From: Plantago major
Lineage: Eukaryota > Streptophyta > Magnoliopsida > Lamiales > Plantaginaceae
Direction: 5' to 3'
NCBI GenBank assembly: GCA_026545765.1
Contig: CM048840.1
Location: 6,917,765-6,981,764 of the forward strand
DNA length: 64,000 nt
Positions 22,678-34,439 of the stretch are shown here, piece after piece. How positions within the stretch are numbered: the stretch's first letter is position 1; each line of letters starts with the position of its first letter. The notes under the pieces are model-generated. The model saw nothing but the letters and a program-made list of their open reading frames with translations. It did not search any database and was not told the origin of the DNA. Position numbers and translations under genes: made by a program.

Positions 22678-23946
22678 CCAGTCCCATCTGGATATCTTCG
22701 TTCTTGGGAAAATTCCGGATAACTAATTACACGAGAGGCTGCTCGAACTCTGTAATCGATTATTTTCAGGTAAACCTTATCCATTTTCCGACGTAATTCT
22801 CTCTCTGCTTCTCATCTCGTGCTGAACATAATAATTATGCTATCCTGTTTTTTCGCGTTGTATTATCAGCTTAATTCGATTGCAGACTTGCAGTTTAGCT
22901 CAAAGATTCTTTTTTTCTAGTCTTTCCTTGTTCAGATGTGATTTTGGAGCTGTGTAGTAAATTGAATTATTTAACTGTTAACTTAATCCAGTCTCAAATG
23001 ATACAACACACGAAAGCTTAGTGAGAGTGAGCAAATTATTGATTAGAAAACAGAAAGATAATATTTTGCATTTCTCCTTGTGATTTTGGAGCTGCCTTGA
23101 TCCCTGATAAATTGAAACCATTCTAAAACGTTTTGTTCTAAAGACAACTGCAGAATTTGAAAGCAGAAAGATGTTATCTTTCCTTGTTAATATGGGTTTC
23201 TAAAGCTGCCTTGATTCCTAGTAAATTGAGTATGTAGGCTACTGTGTAACCCAGTCTTGTTGATACTATTAGTGTATTACTGATATATATGATTCGTAGG
23301 AAAGCTTAGTGAGAGCAAGCAATCTACGGAATAGTAAGCAGAAAATTGCTAGTAGGTGTGTGAGTTTTGCTTCTCAGATATGGAGATTGTGACTATGCTG
23401 AACACTAACTAATGCATCATAAACTTTGGAGTAGAGTATAATTTTACCATTGCCTTATTCTTTTTCGCGTTTTTACTCTGAACATTTGGATTTGATTACA
23501 ACATAGTTCGGCACTAGATTTTAGTCCCAATACCAGTTATTTTGTCTAATTCTGTATTTTGGTAGATCTATCCCCACTGCAGTTGATTTTGGAGCTTCCT
23601 TGATGTCGTAACTTCAAGTTTTAGACGGCTGTTAATTTGGAACCACTATAGGTCTAGCCGTCTAGGATATGCTGTTGATACTACCTTGATATGGCATATG
23701 CAAGCTATATTGAGAAAAGTACACAATAGAGAGCAGAAATATGCTGCTAATAGGTGTTTTTTTGGCATCTTGCTTGCTTGGTTGTGTGACTTGCTGTTGG
23801 GTTTTAATGATTCTATCTTTTAACAACAGCTGGTGGAGATAAAGAGACTATATGGGCAAAGACTAACAATTGATCAGCAAGTTTAGATAGGAGCAGTTTT
23901 CACTGCCAGAGATTTCATTTCGCGTTCGTAGTATTCTCTTAATAAC

Positions 23947-24621
23947 ATGGGGACCCCAGAGACATCTAGGGAACCATGCCCTGATCGTATCCTTGATGAT
24001 ATTGGTGGAGCATTTAGCATGGGTGCTGTTGGTGGTGCAGCTTTCCATTTCTTGAAAGGGGTTTATAACTCACCTAAAGGTGAGCGTTTCACTGGTGGTT
24101 CTCAGGCTGTTCGAATGAATGCTCCTCGAGTTGGGGGTAGCTTTGCTGTGTGGGGTGGACTGTTTTCAACCTTTGATTGCACAATGGTTTATCTTCGCCA
24201 AAAGGAGGATCCGTGGAACTCTATCATTGCTGGTGCAGCTACTGGAGGGTTTCTGCAGATGCGTCAGGGTCTAGGTGCTGCTTCACGCTCTGCAGCATTT
24301 GGTGGTGTATTACTTGCTCTGATTGAGGGTGCTGGGATTATGTTGAATAAAGTTATGGCTGCACCGCAAAACATTCCTATGGAGGAGCCGTTACCTAACA
24401 CGCCTGGTCTTCCTGGATATCCAATGGGGCAATTGCCTCGTAATGCGCAAGTAAATGTTGATGACCCAGGAACCCCATCTTCTTCTTCCTCGTCCTCTTC
24501 ATGGTTTGGAGGCATGTTTGGTGGTGGGAAGACTGATGAGACTGGTACAAATGATTCAAACAAGACGCAGGTTTTGGAGGGCTTTGATGCACCTACCCCA
24601 CCATCATTTGAGTACAAGTAA
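23947..24621 (+). CDS. TIM17: mitochondrial import inner membrane translocase subunit TIM17, 224 aa
   Basis: It is a core channel subunit of the TIM23 complex, which moves presequence proteins across or into the mitochondrial inner membrane. The whole protein is one exon. Four hydrophobic segments lie at about residues 17-37, 62-83, 91-109 and 113-134. Family markers are Cys11 and Cys78 (equivalent to the conserved disulfide pair of Tim17) and the PRAT pattern G70-x2-F73-x10-R84-x3-D88. The tail (about 139-224) is Pro/Gly/Ser-rich with an (S)8 run before 'WFGGMFGGG', typical of plant TIM17-2-like proteins. Length is close to plant homologues. The ATG is the first in the exon and begins the conserved MGTPETSREPCPDRILDD. 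A 5'-UTR intron (about 22770-23829, acceptor AACAACAG) precedes it. It is divergently arranged with the DCAF4-like gene. Confidence 0.95.
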   Translation: MGTPETSREPCPDRILDDIGGAFSMGAVGGAAFHFLKGVYNSPKGERFTGGSQAVRMNAPRVGGSFAVWGGLFSTFDCTMVYLRQKEDPWNSIIAGAATGGFLQMRQGLGAASRSAAFGGVLLALIEGAGIMLNKVMAAPQNIPMEEPLPNTPGLPGYPMGQLPRNAQVNVDDPGTPSSSSSSSSWFGGMFGGGKTDETGTNDSNKTQVLEGFDAPTPPSFEYK

Positions 24622-25650
24622 TAAAACCAATGCACAACTTGGTAAGTGATGTATCAACTTTCTATATAGCATTTTGGTCGAAATTTAGGTCTTCTGATAT
24701 TTTGGATTTTACTGTTGGTGACTCTTGATAGGAGTTGGGGGATTATGGAATTGATGAAACAGTATAGATACTAGTTCTATTTTTTAAATTAATAATATCA
24801 ATAAATATGACATGGAAAAGCAATCCCCTGGAAATTCTTCCACACGGATCATATACATTTACCATAATCAAGGTCTTGTGTGTTGATGTCTATACCCTCT
24901 GATTGGAAGTGTAGCAAGCAGCAAGTATATATCGTTCAAGCTTCTAACTTGTTGGTTTGACGACATATGCTATTGCTGTTATCTTATCATGGCGGGCCAT
25001 TCTAAATATTTCGTGCCACCCCTCTCGTTGGGGATCTTATGATAATACAAATAGCATTATAGCAGAAACCGTTTCAAAATTGATTAAAGTTTTGAACTAC
25101 AGCTATTTCTTCTCTGTAATGCCAAGCACATATGGTGTTATGACTCTGTGCCCTTAGAAACTAATGGAATGAAATTGTGAAGTTTTTATCAGAACTACTT
25201 TCCAGCATAAGCATCTATTTGCTCCTACATCGTTGTTTTACTCTAAAGTGGGATCGTCAATATTTGTTGATTCTTTGAAATCGTTTTGCAGGTAGCAGGC
25301 TAGCAGCTGCTTGGTAGCATCGGACAAGGCCTCTACCCTTTCTTTAGACCAGGGACAAGAGAACAGGAATTCTAATAAACTTAAAGCTCGATAGAGTTCA
25401 CTGATTTTGGGTTGCTTTGTCTGGGATTTATATCAGCATTTTTGTATACGTGGTATGCCCCCCGAACATTCGCCTCATGGATAAGAACTCTGGCTTCAAT
25501 ACTAGCAATATGGAGTTGTAGTGGCGCTACATAGCTCTCAAATATCGTAAAACTGTATGGTTGTCATCAACAAGAAAATATGTTGTATTTTGGCCTCTGG
25601 TTTCATGCCTATAGTGTTTGTACATGGTATAAGTATTTAAGTTATTATAT
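24622..25650 (+). other. TIM17 3'-UTR, probably with an intron
   Basis: A strong donor (CTTG|GTAAGTGATG) at 24641/24642 and an acceptor (TTTTGCAG) ending at 25291 suggest a 3'-UTR intron of about 650 bp. The transcript may end near 25640, where the sequence turns AT-rich. This is inferred from splice-like signals only. Confidence 0.35.
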
Positions 25651-26273
25651 TGATGATTATCATCTTTTGAGAAAATAGCCATAGCATAAACTCTGTCCAA
25701 CCGATATTAAGCCAAAACGTCAAGAACTTAAGTTCAGAAAATCAAGTTAAAAACACCTAAAATTTACTTAACTCAAGGTTTTAATTCTATACCAATCACT
25801 CCCTAACCATTCCATGAAGGAGGCAAGCAAGGAAAGCGGAATCGAATGAACTCTTGTTAAGGTTTTGATGTCGAATTTCCTGAACTATGATACTACCATG
25901 TTGTTGACTCTGCATGTTGAAAGGAAAATGAAGGAAAATAACATTCTTCTGCAAGGTATAGCATGAGGAAAAAATCAAACTTGTTCGACATTGTTTTGCG
26001 AGGTTCAACTACTCTCGAATTTGAGACCTCAAGATAAGCAATATGCCAAGTGATATCCCCATAATTTAATAAAATCTGGATAATAGATTGAACGTATGGC
26101 CTATCTTCAATAGTAGAAAGCAGAAAACTAGCCATTTCTTTTTCCAATAACATAATGGATGATGTTTATCAACCAAAGACTAATGATAAGTGCTTTTTGT
26201 GACAATACTAAATAACGTTTTAATTCTGATCATACAATTCAGAATCCAGCGACCCAATTGGCCAATTTTCCAT
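25651..26273. other. spacer, no gene seen
   Basis: Overlapping minus-strand frames at 25796-26153 (70 and 86 codons) have no recognisable domain. AATTTTCCAT at 26264-26273 is the left target copy of the adjoining MULE. Confidence 0.4.
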
Positions 26274-28627
26274 GAATCTGTTTTGCGCGAGACTCCTATA
26301 TATAGGAGAGTCCCAAAAATTTCCTTCAAACGTTAAAACTAGACAATTATACCTTTTTTCTCGACTTGGCTTCTGGTGGTTTTTCGCGGATCTTTTGACC
26401 CGGATTCATTAAAAACGGGTCAAGTAAAAACTAGACAATATAAAGTAAAAACTAGACAATATAATGTAAATTTAATATCATGTAAAAACTAGAGAATTCC
26501 TTTCATAAACTAGACAATATAAAGTAAAAATTAATTGAGTGAGTAAATTTCTGGACAAGTAATAAAACTAGACAATTCATTTACAAAACTAGACAATTCA
26601 GTTACAAAACTTGAGAATCTTTTTCAAACTTGAGAATCTTTTTCACCAGCAGCTTTCTTTGCTTCTATCTTTTTCAACTTTTCGTTCTCCTTCATTTGCT
26701 TTATCGCATCTTCTTTGTTAAATGATGAACCTTCGTCAAAATATCAGATCTCAAACCATTTGCATCAGCAAGAATAAGAGCTGAGCAAATTTCAACACGA
26801 AGGAATTTCCTACGATTCACCTATACACAAAACCAAAATAAAAGCTCATAAAAAATTATGCAAGAAGTTCACAATTTATCTACAAACTTAGGGAAAAAAT
26901 TTATCTAAAAACATAATAAACTAGTACATACTTGCATTAGATCCTTGCAAGGAAAAGAAGTTCCTTGGAACAGCTCCATATGCTTGATCAGAAAAACACA
27001 ACAGTCAGAGGTACTAAGATTACCAGTCCAATCAACACATATTAAAAACTATACAGTTTATATGAAAAACTAGACAATACATACTAAAAACTAGACAGTT
27101 CAACACAACTGCACAACAGAAAGGTATAACATGAAAAACTAGACAAATATTGTTAAAAACTAGACCATACGTGTAAAAAGCTAAAACATAAGGTATTTAC
27201 ATAAAAACTAAACAATATATGTTAAAAACTAGACAATTTCACACAAAAAGCTGTAAAAACATTAAAAAGTAGACAATATATATATGTTAAAAACTAGACA
27301 ATTTCATACAAAACATTCAGAAAACCCAAACAAACAACAAATCCCCACAAAAAACATATACAGTGTACACAACCACATAGCAAATCTAAAAATCATAAAA
27401 ATTAGATGATACATGTTAAAAACTAGACAATACATACTAGACCATTTAAGAAAAAATTAGACAATTTATAGTAAAACATAGACAATTTATACAAAAAACT
27501 ACACCAGCAACAACGAACAATATAGACAATTTCTACTAAAACATAGACCATTTATACAAAAAACTAGACAGTATATAGTAAAACATAGACAAATTATACG
27601 AAAACTAAACCAGCAACAACGAACAACATAGACAATTTATACTAAAACATAGACCATCTATACAAAAAACTAAACAATATACAACGCATCTATCTTTTCA
27701 CAATAAACCAACAACAAACAGAATTGAAGCCCATAGAATTGAAGCAGTTACTCGCATTGACAGTAAAGTACACAACAATCAGAACGAAATTAGCTCATCA
27801 GACTCAAAAAGGAAAATGAAAAGAAAGTGGTGATTACGTAATAACAATCAGAACAAGTAAATCAAGTCAAGTAAAGTCTATGAATAGAATTGAAGTAGTT
27901 TGTGGAATCGAGAGGAGGAAATTCATGAATGCAGGTTGAAGGTGAAGATAATAAATAACAAATATAATACCTGAATTTAACACAAACAAACGGTTTGAGT
28001 TTGTTGTTGAATTCAGCTCAGCTCAGAGCATTTCATCAACACGAACACACAGCTTAACATTCCATCACAAATCACAATTGCAAGCATCACGAAGCCGATT
28101 CCAGCGAACAATGGCGACGTGTGGCGTTCGGCAAGCCAGAAGCTCTCAAAGAAATCTGCAATCTCACCGACGTCGGATCGATGACCAATGCTCCGATTTG
28201 AAATCTACAATCTCACAGTCTCCTCCATGAATGAATGCTCCGATCTCAATCGCCGGCTCACAAATCTCATGTCTTCTCATGGTCTCAATCCTCCAGATCT
28301 CTTCATTCTATCAACACAAATTTGTGGATTGCTGATTTCGCCATGAATATGATTTTAGAGAGAGAAAGATGAAGGTAGGGTTTGATGCTTGAATGAGACT
28401 AGAAATAATGAATGAAATAAGAAAAGGAAAGGGGTTAAAAGGATTTTATACTCCACCCATATCCGAAAATAAAAAATCCGCTAGACCCGGATCCATATTT
28501 GTAAATACCCGACTCGCGAGACTGGATCCGTGAAAATGAACAAACCATTAAACCTAGACATTTTGAGTTAAAACATAGGGGTCTCTCTGGACTCTCCAAA
28601 TGTAGTAGTACTTTTATGAGACCAAGT
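26274..28627 (-). mobile_element. Mutator-like element, copy 1, about 2.35 kb, with ULP1-like exon remnants
   Basis: Boundaries come from comparison with copy 2 (42648-45213): both start with '(g)tcttgcg..agac(t/c)cctatatatagga' and end with 'acttttatNagacNaagt'. Flanking decamers AATTTTCCAT and AATTTCTCAT differ at two positions, compatible with an aged 9-10-bp MULE TSD. Between the ends, 26340-27680 is saturated with AAAACTAGACAAT-type words. The right part (minus strand from 28390) starts like a plant gene, with 'aaaccctacc' and an ATG soon followed by a stop. No MuDR transposase is visible. Confidence 0.65.
26701..27040 (-). pseudogene. ULP1-type (C48) SUMO-protease-like exon remnants
   Basis: On the minus strand the block ending at a donor (CAA|GTATGTAC, exon end 26932) reads 'TSDCCVFLIKHMELFQGTSF' then 'PCKDLMQ'. 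The Asp-Cys pair is the C48 active-site pattern (family: DCGVFxxKxME; here the Gly is Cys). The next block begins after an acceptor at 26820, reads 'VNRRKFLRVEICSALILAD...' and stops at 26701-26703, in frame with the first block. ULP proteases cleave or deconjugate SUMO. Certain plant MULEs (KAONASHI type) carry ULP-like genes, which fits the host element. The His and Asp parts of the catalytic triad upstream were not found, so this is a relic. Confidence 0.6.
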
Positions 28628-29322
28628 AATTTCTCATTCAATAAGAAATACAGAAAAAGAAAATCCATCACTTCCTCTCCTTTCCTAGAGATAAATATAC
28701 ACTTGCTTTTCCAGTTTTAGTCATCATTTGCGATTGGTACAAAATCTGTAATGCACCCGACCTAAGATTCGATCGTGATAATGAGAACTCTACTAGTAAT
28801 ATGCTATAAGGATTTTTCTACCCTACAACATATAGTGGTTTAGTTACTTCTAGTACGCGAGTCTATGATGTAAAAAGAAGAGGAAATCCAAACTAGAGTG
28901 GTTAACAATAATTAAATCATATCCTTAACCATTTAATGGTAAAAGCAGACATACAATGGGTAAATTAATTACAATTTAACAAGAAGGTAGGTGGTTGAGA
29001 GGACATTAATTTATTTTCTCCGTAAGCTAGCAGGCCAGGCAGGCTACACTTGTCTCGCATGTATACTGTTCGGTCTTAATTATGAGCACCGATTAACTCA
29101 TGTACTACTAGTTTGGTTTATAATTCAAGGTATAATTCTCCTTGAAAGACAAAAAAGGAAAAAAAAAAAGACCACCTTTTCTCTTTATGCTTTTCTTAAA
29201 TTACAATGTTTGACCCTGCCTTTTGTTTGGAGTGGCTATAAAATTAAGCAGATTACTAATGAGCTGCATGGATAGTTTCTTGGCGTGATTTGTTTCAATA
29301 CTAACTAGAAAGTAATTAAACA
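28628..29322. other. upstream region of the amino-acid permease gene
   Basis: AATTTCTCAT (28628-28637) is the right MULE target copy. The rest would be promoter and 5'-UTR of the permease. No clear TATA box or other gene was identified. Open frames at 28991-29275 (plus) and 29201-29524 (minus) look non-coding. Confidence 0.4.
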
Positions 29323-30392
29323 ATGGTGAGATTTGTAGGTGAGAATTCTGAGCTTGGGGTATGTGAATCTGGACTGGAGATTCAGAAATCTGGAAATGAA
29401 CCTGAGTTTGATGATGATGGAAAGCCCAGAAGAACAGGTATGAAATTTTTTTCCATGCGTGTTTCACTTGTTCTAGTACTTTTCTGCACATAACCAATTT
29501 AACATTTTGGCAACATTTTATCACTTAATTTGTATATTGAGTTTTCATATGTTGATACTTTTACTAGTTTTCTAATTCTGTCCTGATTGTTATATTTAAA
29601 TGCAGGCCTATTCATCGAATTTAAATATTGAATCTAATTTGAAGTGAAATATTTCAAAAACATACAAGTAAATGTCTGGTTTTAAATGCTCAGGCTGTTA
29701 AAAGTTGATAGTGTAAAATAAGTGATTTTTTCAGTTATTCTGATCAAAAGTTCTATTAACTTACCTGTTAGCTATTGGACTAGGAGATAGTAATAGCTAG
29801 GAGATGCAGGAGGCACTAGTATGATAGGGGCTGACCCAGGATTTGAAGTTTGGGGGGCCAAATTATATATATGAGATTATTTCGGAGGTTTGGAGTCGAA
29901 CTAATGAAGTATCAAAAAATATTACCTAAATTTTCTTTTACAAATTTTAGGGGGACGAACGCCCCTATGCCCCTCCTAGGTCCGCCCTGGAATCTGATAC
30001 ATGTCTATTTCAGGGTAATGGCACATTTAGAAGTGAAACTATTGTGTTGTTATGTCACATGTCCATTAAATTACTACTACCGTTCATTAGCATGAACTCA
30101 ATAACTTGCCCGTAGCTGTATTCTATTGATCCAAGTTAATCCTGATTCTTGATGTCATGTTTAGGCAACATCTGGACAGCAAGTGCACACATAATTACTG
30201 CAATAATAGGTTCTTGGGTACTCTCCCTGGCTTGGGGTGTCGCGCAGCTAGGTTGGCTCACAGGTGTTGCTACTCTCGTGACATTTTCTGCTATTACATT
30301 GTACACTTCTAGCCTCTTGGCAGACTGTTACCGGTGTCCTGTTACTGGAAAATGTAACCACACGTACAAAGAAGTCGTGCGAAGCAACCTAG
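29323..30392 (+). pseudogene. amino acid permease (AAP family), N-terminal exons 1-2
   Basis: Exon 1 is 29323-29437 (MVRFVGENSELGVCESG..DDDGKPRRTG; donor CAG|GTATGA). Exon 2 is 30165-30392 (acceptor TTTAG, donor CTAG|GTAGATT), and they join in phase to '..RRTGNIWTASAHIITAIIGSWVLSLAWGVAQLGW'. This is the AAP N-terminus with the first two to three membrane segments and the 'LADCYRCP..TGKCNHTY' loop. AAP proteins are plasma-membrane H+-coupled amino-acid transporters of about 480 aa. Here only about 115 residues precede the LTR element that begins in intron 2 at 30457. Intron 1 carries a MITE. The remaining exons are absent up to the C-terminal piece at 38293. The exons themselves show no stop or frameshift. 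Confidence 0.85.
29825..29989. mobile_element. hAT-like MITE in permease intron 1
   Basis: The left end is TAGGGGCTGACCCAGGATTT; the right end, reverse complemented, is CAGGGCGGACCTAGGAGG. This CAGGGGCGGACCYAGG-type inverted end is common in plant hAT MITEs. The flanking octamers agree only partly (TAGTATGA, GAATCTGA), so the TSD is weak. Confidence 0.55.
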
Positions 30393-30456
30393 GTAGATTC
30401 TGGTCTTTTTCTTAGGTTGAATTTACTAATATTTTGACCTCATTTTTCAATGGTAC

Positions 30457-33400
30457 TGATGTAGGGTAAATCTGGTTAAGTCAAAATGCCAAGGTTAAGG
30501 TCGAGGTAAATCGTACTAAGTCGTAGAACCGTTCGATTCGCCTTAAGTCGTTGTGTTTAGACCATCATATAAATCGTGATAGAGCGGATCGAATAAAAAC
30601 ATGATAATATGACAATGACACAAGGATTACGTGGTTCGGCCAATGTGCCTACATCCACGGGAGTAACATGGTAATCTTTATTGATAGTGTTTAGTACAAG
30701 TATCGTAAGAGTCGATAGTCGATCTCTTATTGTGTTATGATGTTCCGAGTGTAGAAGTCCGAGTGTGGAAGTCCGTTGGTACTTGGAAGGTTCCGTCGGT
30801 ACTTGGAAGGGTCCGTCGGTACTTCGGGAGTCCGAGTGTAGAAGTCCGTCAGTACTTGGAAGGGTCGTCGCCGAGAGAGAGAGAGGAGGGATAGCCGAAG
30901 AGGACCGGGCTCGAACTGTAGAGGTTTAGAGGCCGGTCTCGCTGGACCTCTAAAGAGAGAAGTGTGGAGAAGTTCCCTCATATGAATATGAAGTGGATGA
31001 GCTCCTCCTATATAGGTGAAGGCTCTTTGAAGTGTTCCCTTGGAGTGACTGGATTAGTGTATTCATCCAAGTCATGGGCTTTAATGGACTTGGCCAAACT
31101 AAGTAGATGGCTTTGTGTTGGTAAAAGAATGGTTAAAGTAAAAAGGTGAATAGTTTTAAAACAAAGATAATAAATATTTCGATATTTTTAAAAGATATCT
31201 AATAAAACTATTTCTCGATATAAAATAGATAGATAAGTGAGAAATAAAGATAAATAATAGTTAATGTGTGTGTGTAAGTCAAATGTAAATAGTGTTAAAT
31301 ATAAGTAAAGGTATAATAATCTGGTATGGTACGTAATCCTCCAACTAATCCACTACTTCGAGATCGTAGACCAGAATTCACTAGAACATATAATTGAGTT
31401 CTCCGTACAATAATCCTATTCTAAGATTCTTAACAATTGGTTCCCAACCAAATGTTCCCCCTGAGTTGTTCCCCGGCTTTCACAGCCAAGTACTTCCTAT
31501 ACTCAGAAACCTTTGAGTTAATCCCTAGCTTCCCAAGCTAAGTACTTCCTATACTCAATAACCTTTGAGTTATTCCTTAGTTTCCCAAATCAAGTTCTTC
31601 CTATACTCCGGTAACCTTGGAGTTATTCCCTGATTTTTCAAACTAAGTACTTCCTGTACTCCAAGCCAGTTATGGTGTTGGTTTTGGTTTGAGTTGTCAG
31701 ATGAGCGTCTTAATAACTTTTCAGTTAATCAGATAGCTCTGTGAACTAAGTTACTTAATACACTTTACAGCGTATGGTATCTTGTTCGATTTTACTGACC
31801 CAAGTCTTATGATATCTGTTCAAGAGAATGAATCTCAGATAGTTGATCTTTTGATTCAACTCCTTCACAGATAGCTTTGCTTGTTTAGGATCAGGCCACT
31901 TAGAACTTCAGTGCTTACTCAAGATCAAAAGCTTTGGTCGCAATAGAAAGCTTTGAGGATAAGTAAGTTGCTTTGAGAGAGTAAGATATTCAGAGATCGT
32001 GTGTCTAAGGTTCTGTGTTTTTTCTCAAGCTGTCTAAGTGTTGATATTTATAGATGAATTTGAGTGCCGTTTGAATAGTATCCGTTAGGCTCAAATTCAA
32101 ACTATCGATATCTGTGTATAATCTTTAGTGAGTTTTTTTCTTCTCGAGTCGCTTTGCTTTTATTCAGACATCTCTGTCCGTGCATTAAATGCATTGTACT
32201 ATACTTTTTGTTCTGTAGTGCCAACGGAACTATGCTTTGTATCAGAGACTAGTGTTATCTGATTCTTTGCACGTCCTTATCTTCATTCTTCAGATACCAC
32301 TTGTGTTTATTGAAACAACTTTGTTTGCAAAATATATTTCTCTTTCAGAAACGTGGTTAAAGCTCAAGGTATCTGAGAGTAGATATCTGTGGACACTTTC
32401 CTTGTTTTCAGATATGTATCTTATTTCTCAGATATCTCTTTGTGACACAGTTTGTTTGAAACTATTCGTGTCTTTAAGATATCTGGCTAACGGATTCAGT
32501 AATCTTGTGCAGTTTTCTTCAAGTCTTCAATGTCGTTGAGCTTTCTGATTGGATGTCTTCTTCTTGGTCTTCTCTTCATAAAATAAAAATTACATTTTGA
32601 GACCTAACATCCTATACAAGATTAGCTAGACTATCATACTTAGTGGTTTTCCTCTTTTACAATGTTCAAGTGAACCAAGAGTACTAATCACCTTTCTGAG
32701 ACTAAGATAAGTCATCATGTTGCTGATCAAAATCTAAACATATATTTCTAACAAAATATCTAACACTTTGGATTGTAGTCCAAAGGTTAGGAGCCCAAAC
32801 GTTGAAGTATTAGAGGGTCGGCCTCTTGACTTAGGTGGAGTCGGACTCATTTGAAACCCGAATTCGGACCTCCTTTGGGATTCGGGGTAGGACATTAAAT
32901 ATTAGAACGTACTTAAGTCGCCTTAATCCGTCAATCCTTAGGTCAGACTTATTTGTACATATCATAAGTCCCCCAGTTTCCAAGTATCTTAGTAGAAGAT
33001 AGTTGAGAAATTATAAGTGTGAAGTCTTTCATTGATGTGGCGTCAGACACTTTGGTTCCGAGGCTAGATGAGATGGATTTTCTTTGGGTATCCATATTTG
33101 ATGTGGCGTCGGAATACTTTTACCATGGTGGTTTTGTTCAAATCACCCTTTTAGGAGTTAGTTCGGACTCTCTGGGTCCGACTTTACCAAGGTGGTTTTA
33201 TTCACATCACCCTTTTAGGAGTTAGTTCGGACTCTATGGGTCCGACTTTAACAAGGTGGTTTTATTTGCATCACCCTTTTAGGAGTTAGCTCGGACTCTC
33301 TGGGTCCGGCTTTACCAAGGTGGTTTTATTCACATCACCTTTTTAGGAGTTAGCTCGGACTCTCTGGGTCCGGCTTTACCAAGGTGGTTTTATTCACACA

Positions 33401-34439
33401 TCACCGTTTTTAGGAGTTAGCTCAGATTCTCTAGGCCCGGCTTTACCAAGGTGGTTTTTCTTTCTTCATCGTTTTAGGAAGAGCACTCGGCTCGAGGTTT
33501 CCACGATGGTTTTCTTTCTTCATCGTTTTAGGAAGAGCGCTTGGCTTTTTAGCTCGAGGTTTCCACGATGGGTGGACGAACACTTCTTCTCGATCAACTT
33601 GACTTCTTTTCTTGATGGAACATTTCGATGAACGTTTTTCTGAGGAAAGTTGTTCAACAAGTTCCCCTCGTCGGAATATTACTGACTATCCTCCCCCCAA
33701 GTACTTATTCCACTTTTTAAAGTGAAGTGAGGACTTTGAAGAATCAATCATAACTTGCCCGAGCCCTGGGTTTGCTCGTATAGCTTGAATGTTCATGACC
33801 TTTGTCGTAGGCGGCATTTGTTTTTCGGTTTGTGTAGCTCGGTGCTCTCAATTTTTGCCGGTCTTGAAAAATGAGGCGGAGCCCGAATATTTAACCGTCT
33901 TGAAAAATGAGGAGGAGCTTGGACTTTTCACCATCTTGAAAAATGAGGCGGAGCTCGAATTTTACGGATGGGGTAGAGCTCGACTTTTGACCTTCTTGAA
34001 AAATGAGGCGGAGCTCGGATTTTTCACCATCTTGAAAAATGAGGCAAGGCTCGAATTTTACGGATGGGGTGGAGCTCGACTTTTGACCTTCTTGAAAAAT
34101 GAGGTGGAGCTCGGATTTTTCACCATCTTGAAAAATGAAACGGAGCTCGACTTTTACGGATGGGGCGGAGCTCGACTTTTGACCTTCTTGAAAAATGAGG
34201 TGGAGCTCGGATTTTTCACCATCTTGAAAAATGAGACGGAGCTCGACTTTTGACCTTTTTGAAAAATGAGGCGGAGCTCGGATTTTTCACCATCTTGAAA
34301 AATGAGGCGAGGCTTGACTTTTACGGATGGGGCGGAGCTTGAAGACTTGATGAATTGGACCGTATATGAGTTTGAGTTTATTGGCCCATGGGCTTTTAGG
34401 GTTCAACACATTTGATCACACATATATAAATGCCATACA
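30457..34439 (-). repeat. left copy (3' LTR) of the large element, about 2.33 kb without the nested insert
   Basis: On the plus strand it starts TGATGTAGGG and ends AATGCCATACA, i.e. TG..CA in either orientation. It contains the frequent plant LTR phrase 'acgtggttcggcc' (30629). Tandem blocks: 64-bp units 'ggagttagNtcggactct..ccgactttaccaaggtggt' from about 33110 to 33470 (ggagttag at 33154, 33218 and 33282), and units built on 'cttgaaaaatgaggcggagctcg' from 33862 to about 34340. A solo LTR interrupts it at 31116. Confidence 0.75.
31116..32765. mobile_element. solo LTR, 1650 bp, nested in the left LTR
   Basis: It is flanked by the exact 5-bp duplication CTTTG (31111-31115, 32766-32770). It starts TGTTGGTAAAAG and ends ATATCTAACA, the TG..CA inverted ends of an LTR. 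The other LTR copy of the host element (36940 region) reads uninterrupted across this site. Within it, about 31460-31660 holds diverged tandem units of the type 'aagtacttcctatactc..aacctttgagtta'. No primer site, polypurine tract or pol sequence is present, so recombination between two LTRs has removed the rest. Confidence 0.85.

Noticed and set aside
24264..24635. Antisense 123-codon frame over TIM17
   Set aside because: Complement of the Pro/Ser-rich TIM17 tail; no independent support.
28991..29275. 94-codon frame upstream of the permease
   Set aside because: No recognisable domain; it ends before the AAP start, and its composition is like the surrounding non-coding DNA.
33789..34253. 154-codon frame with repeating 'FLKNEAELGFFTILKNE' units
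   Set aside because: It is a translation of the tandem repeat in an LTR, antisense to the element, and not a gene. The same repeat appears in the other LTR.
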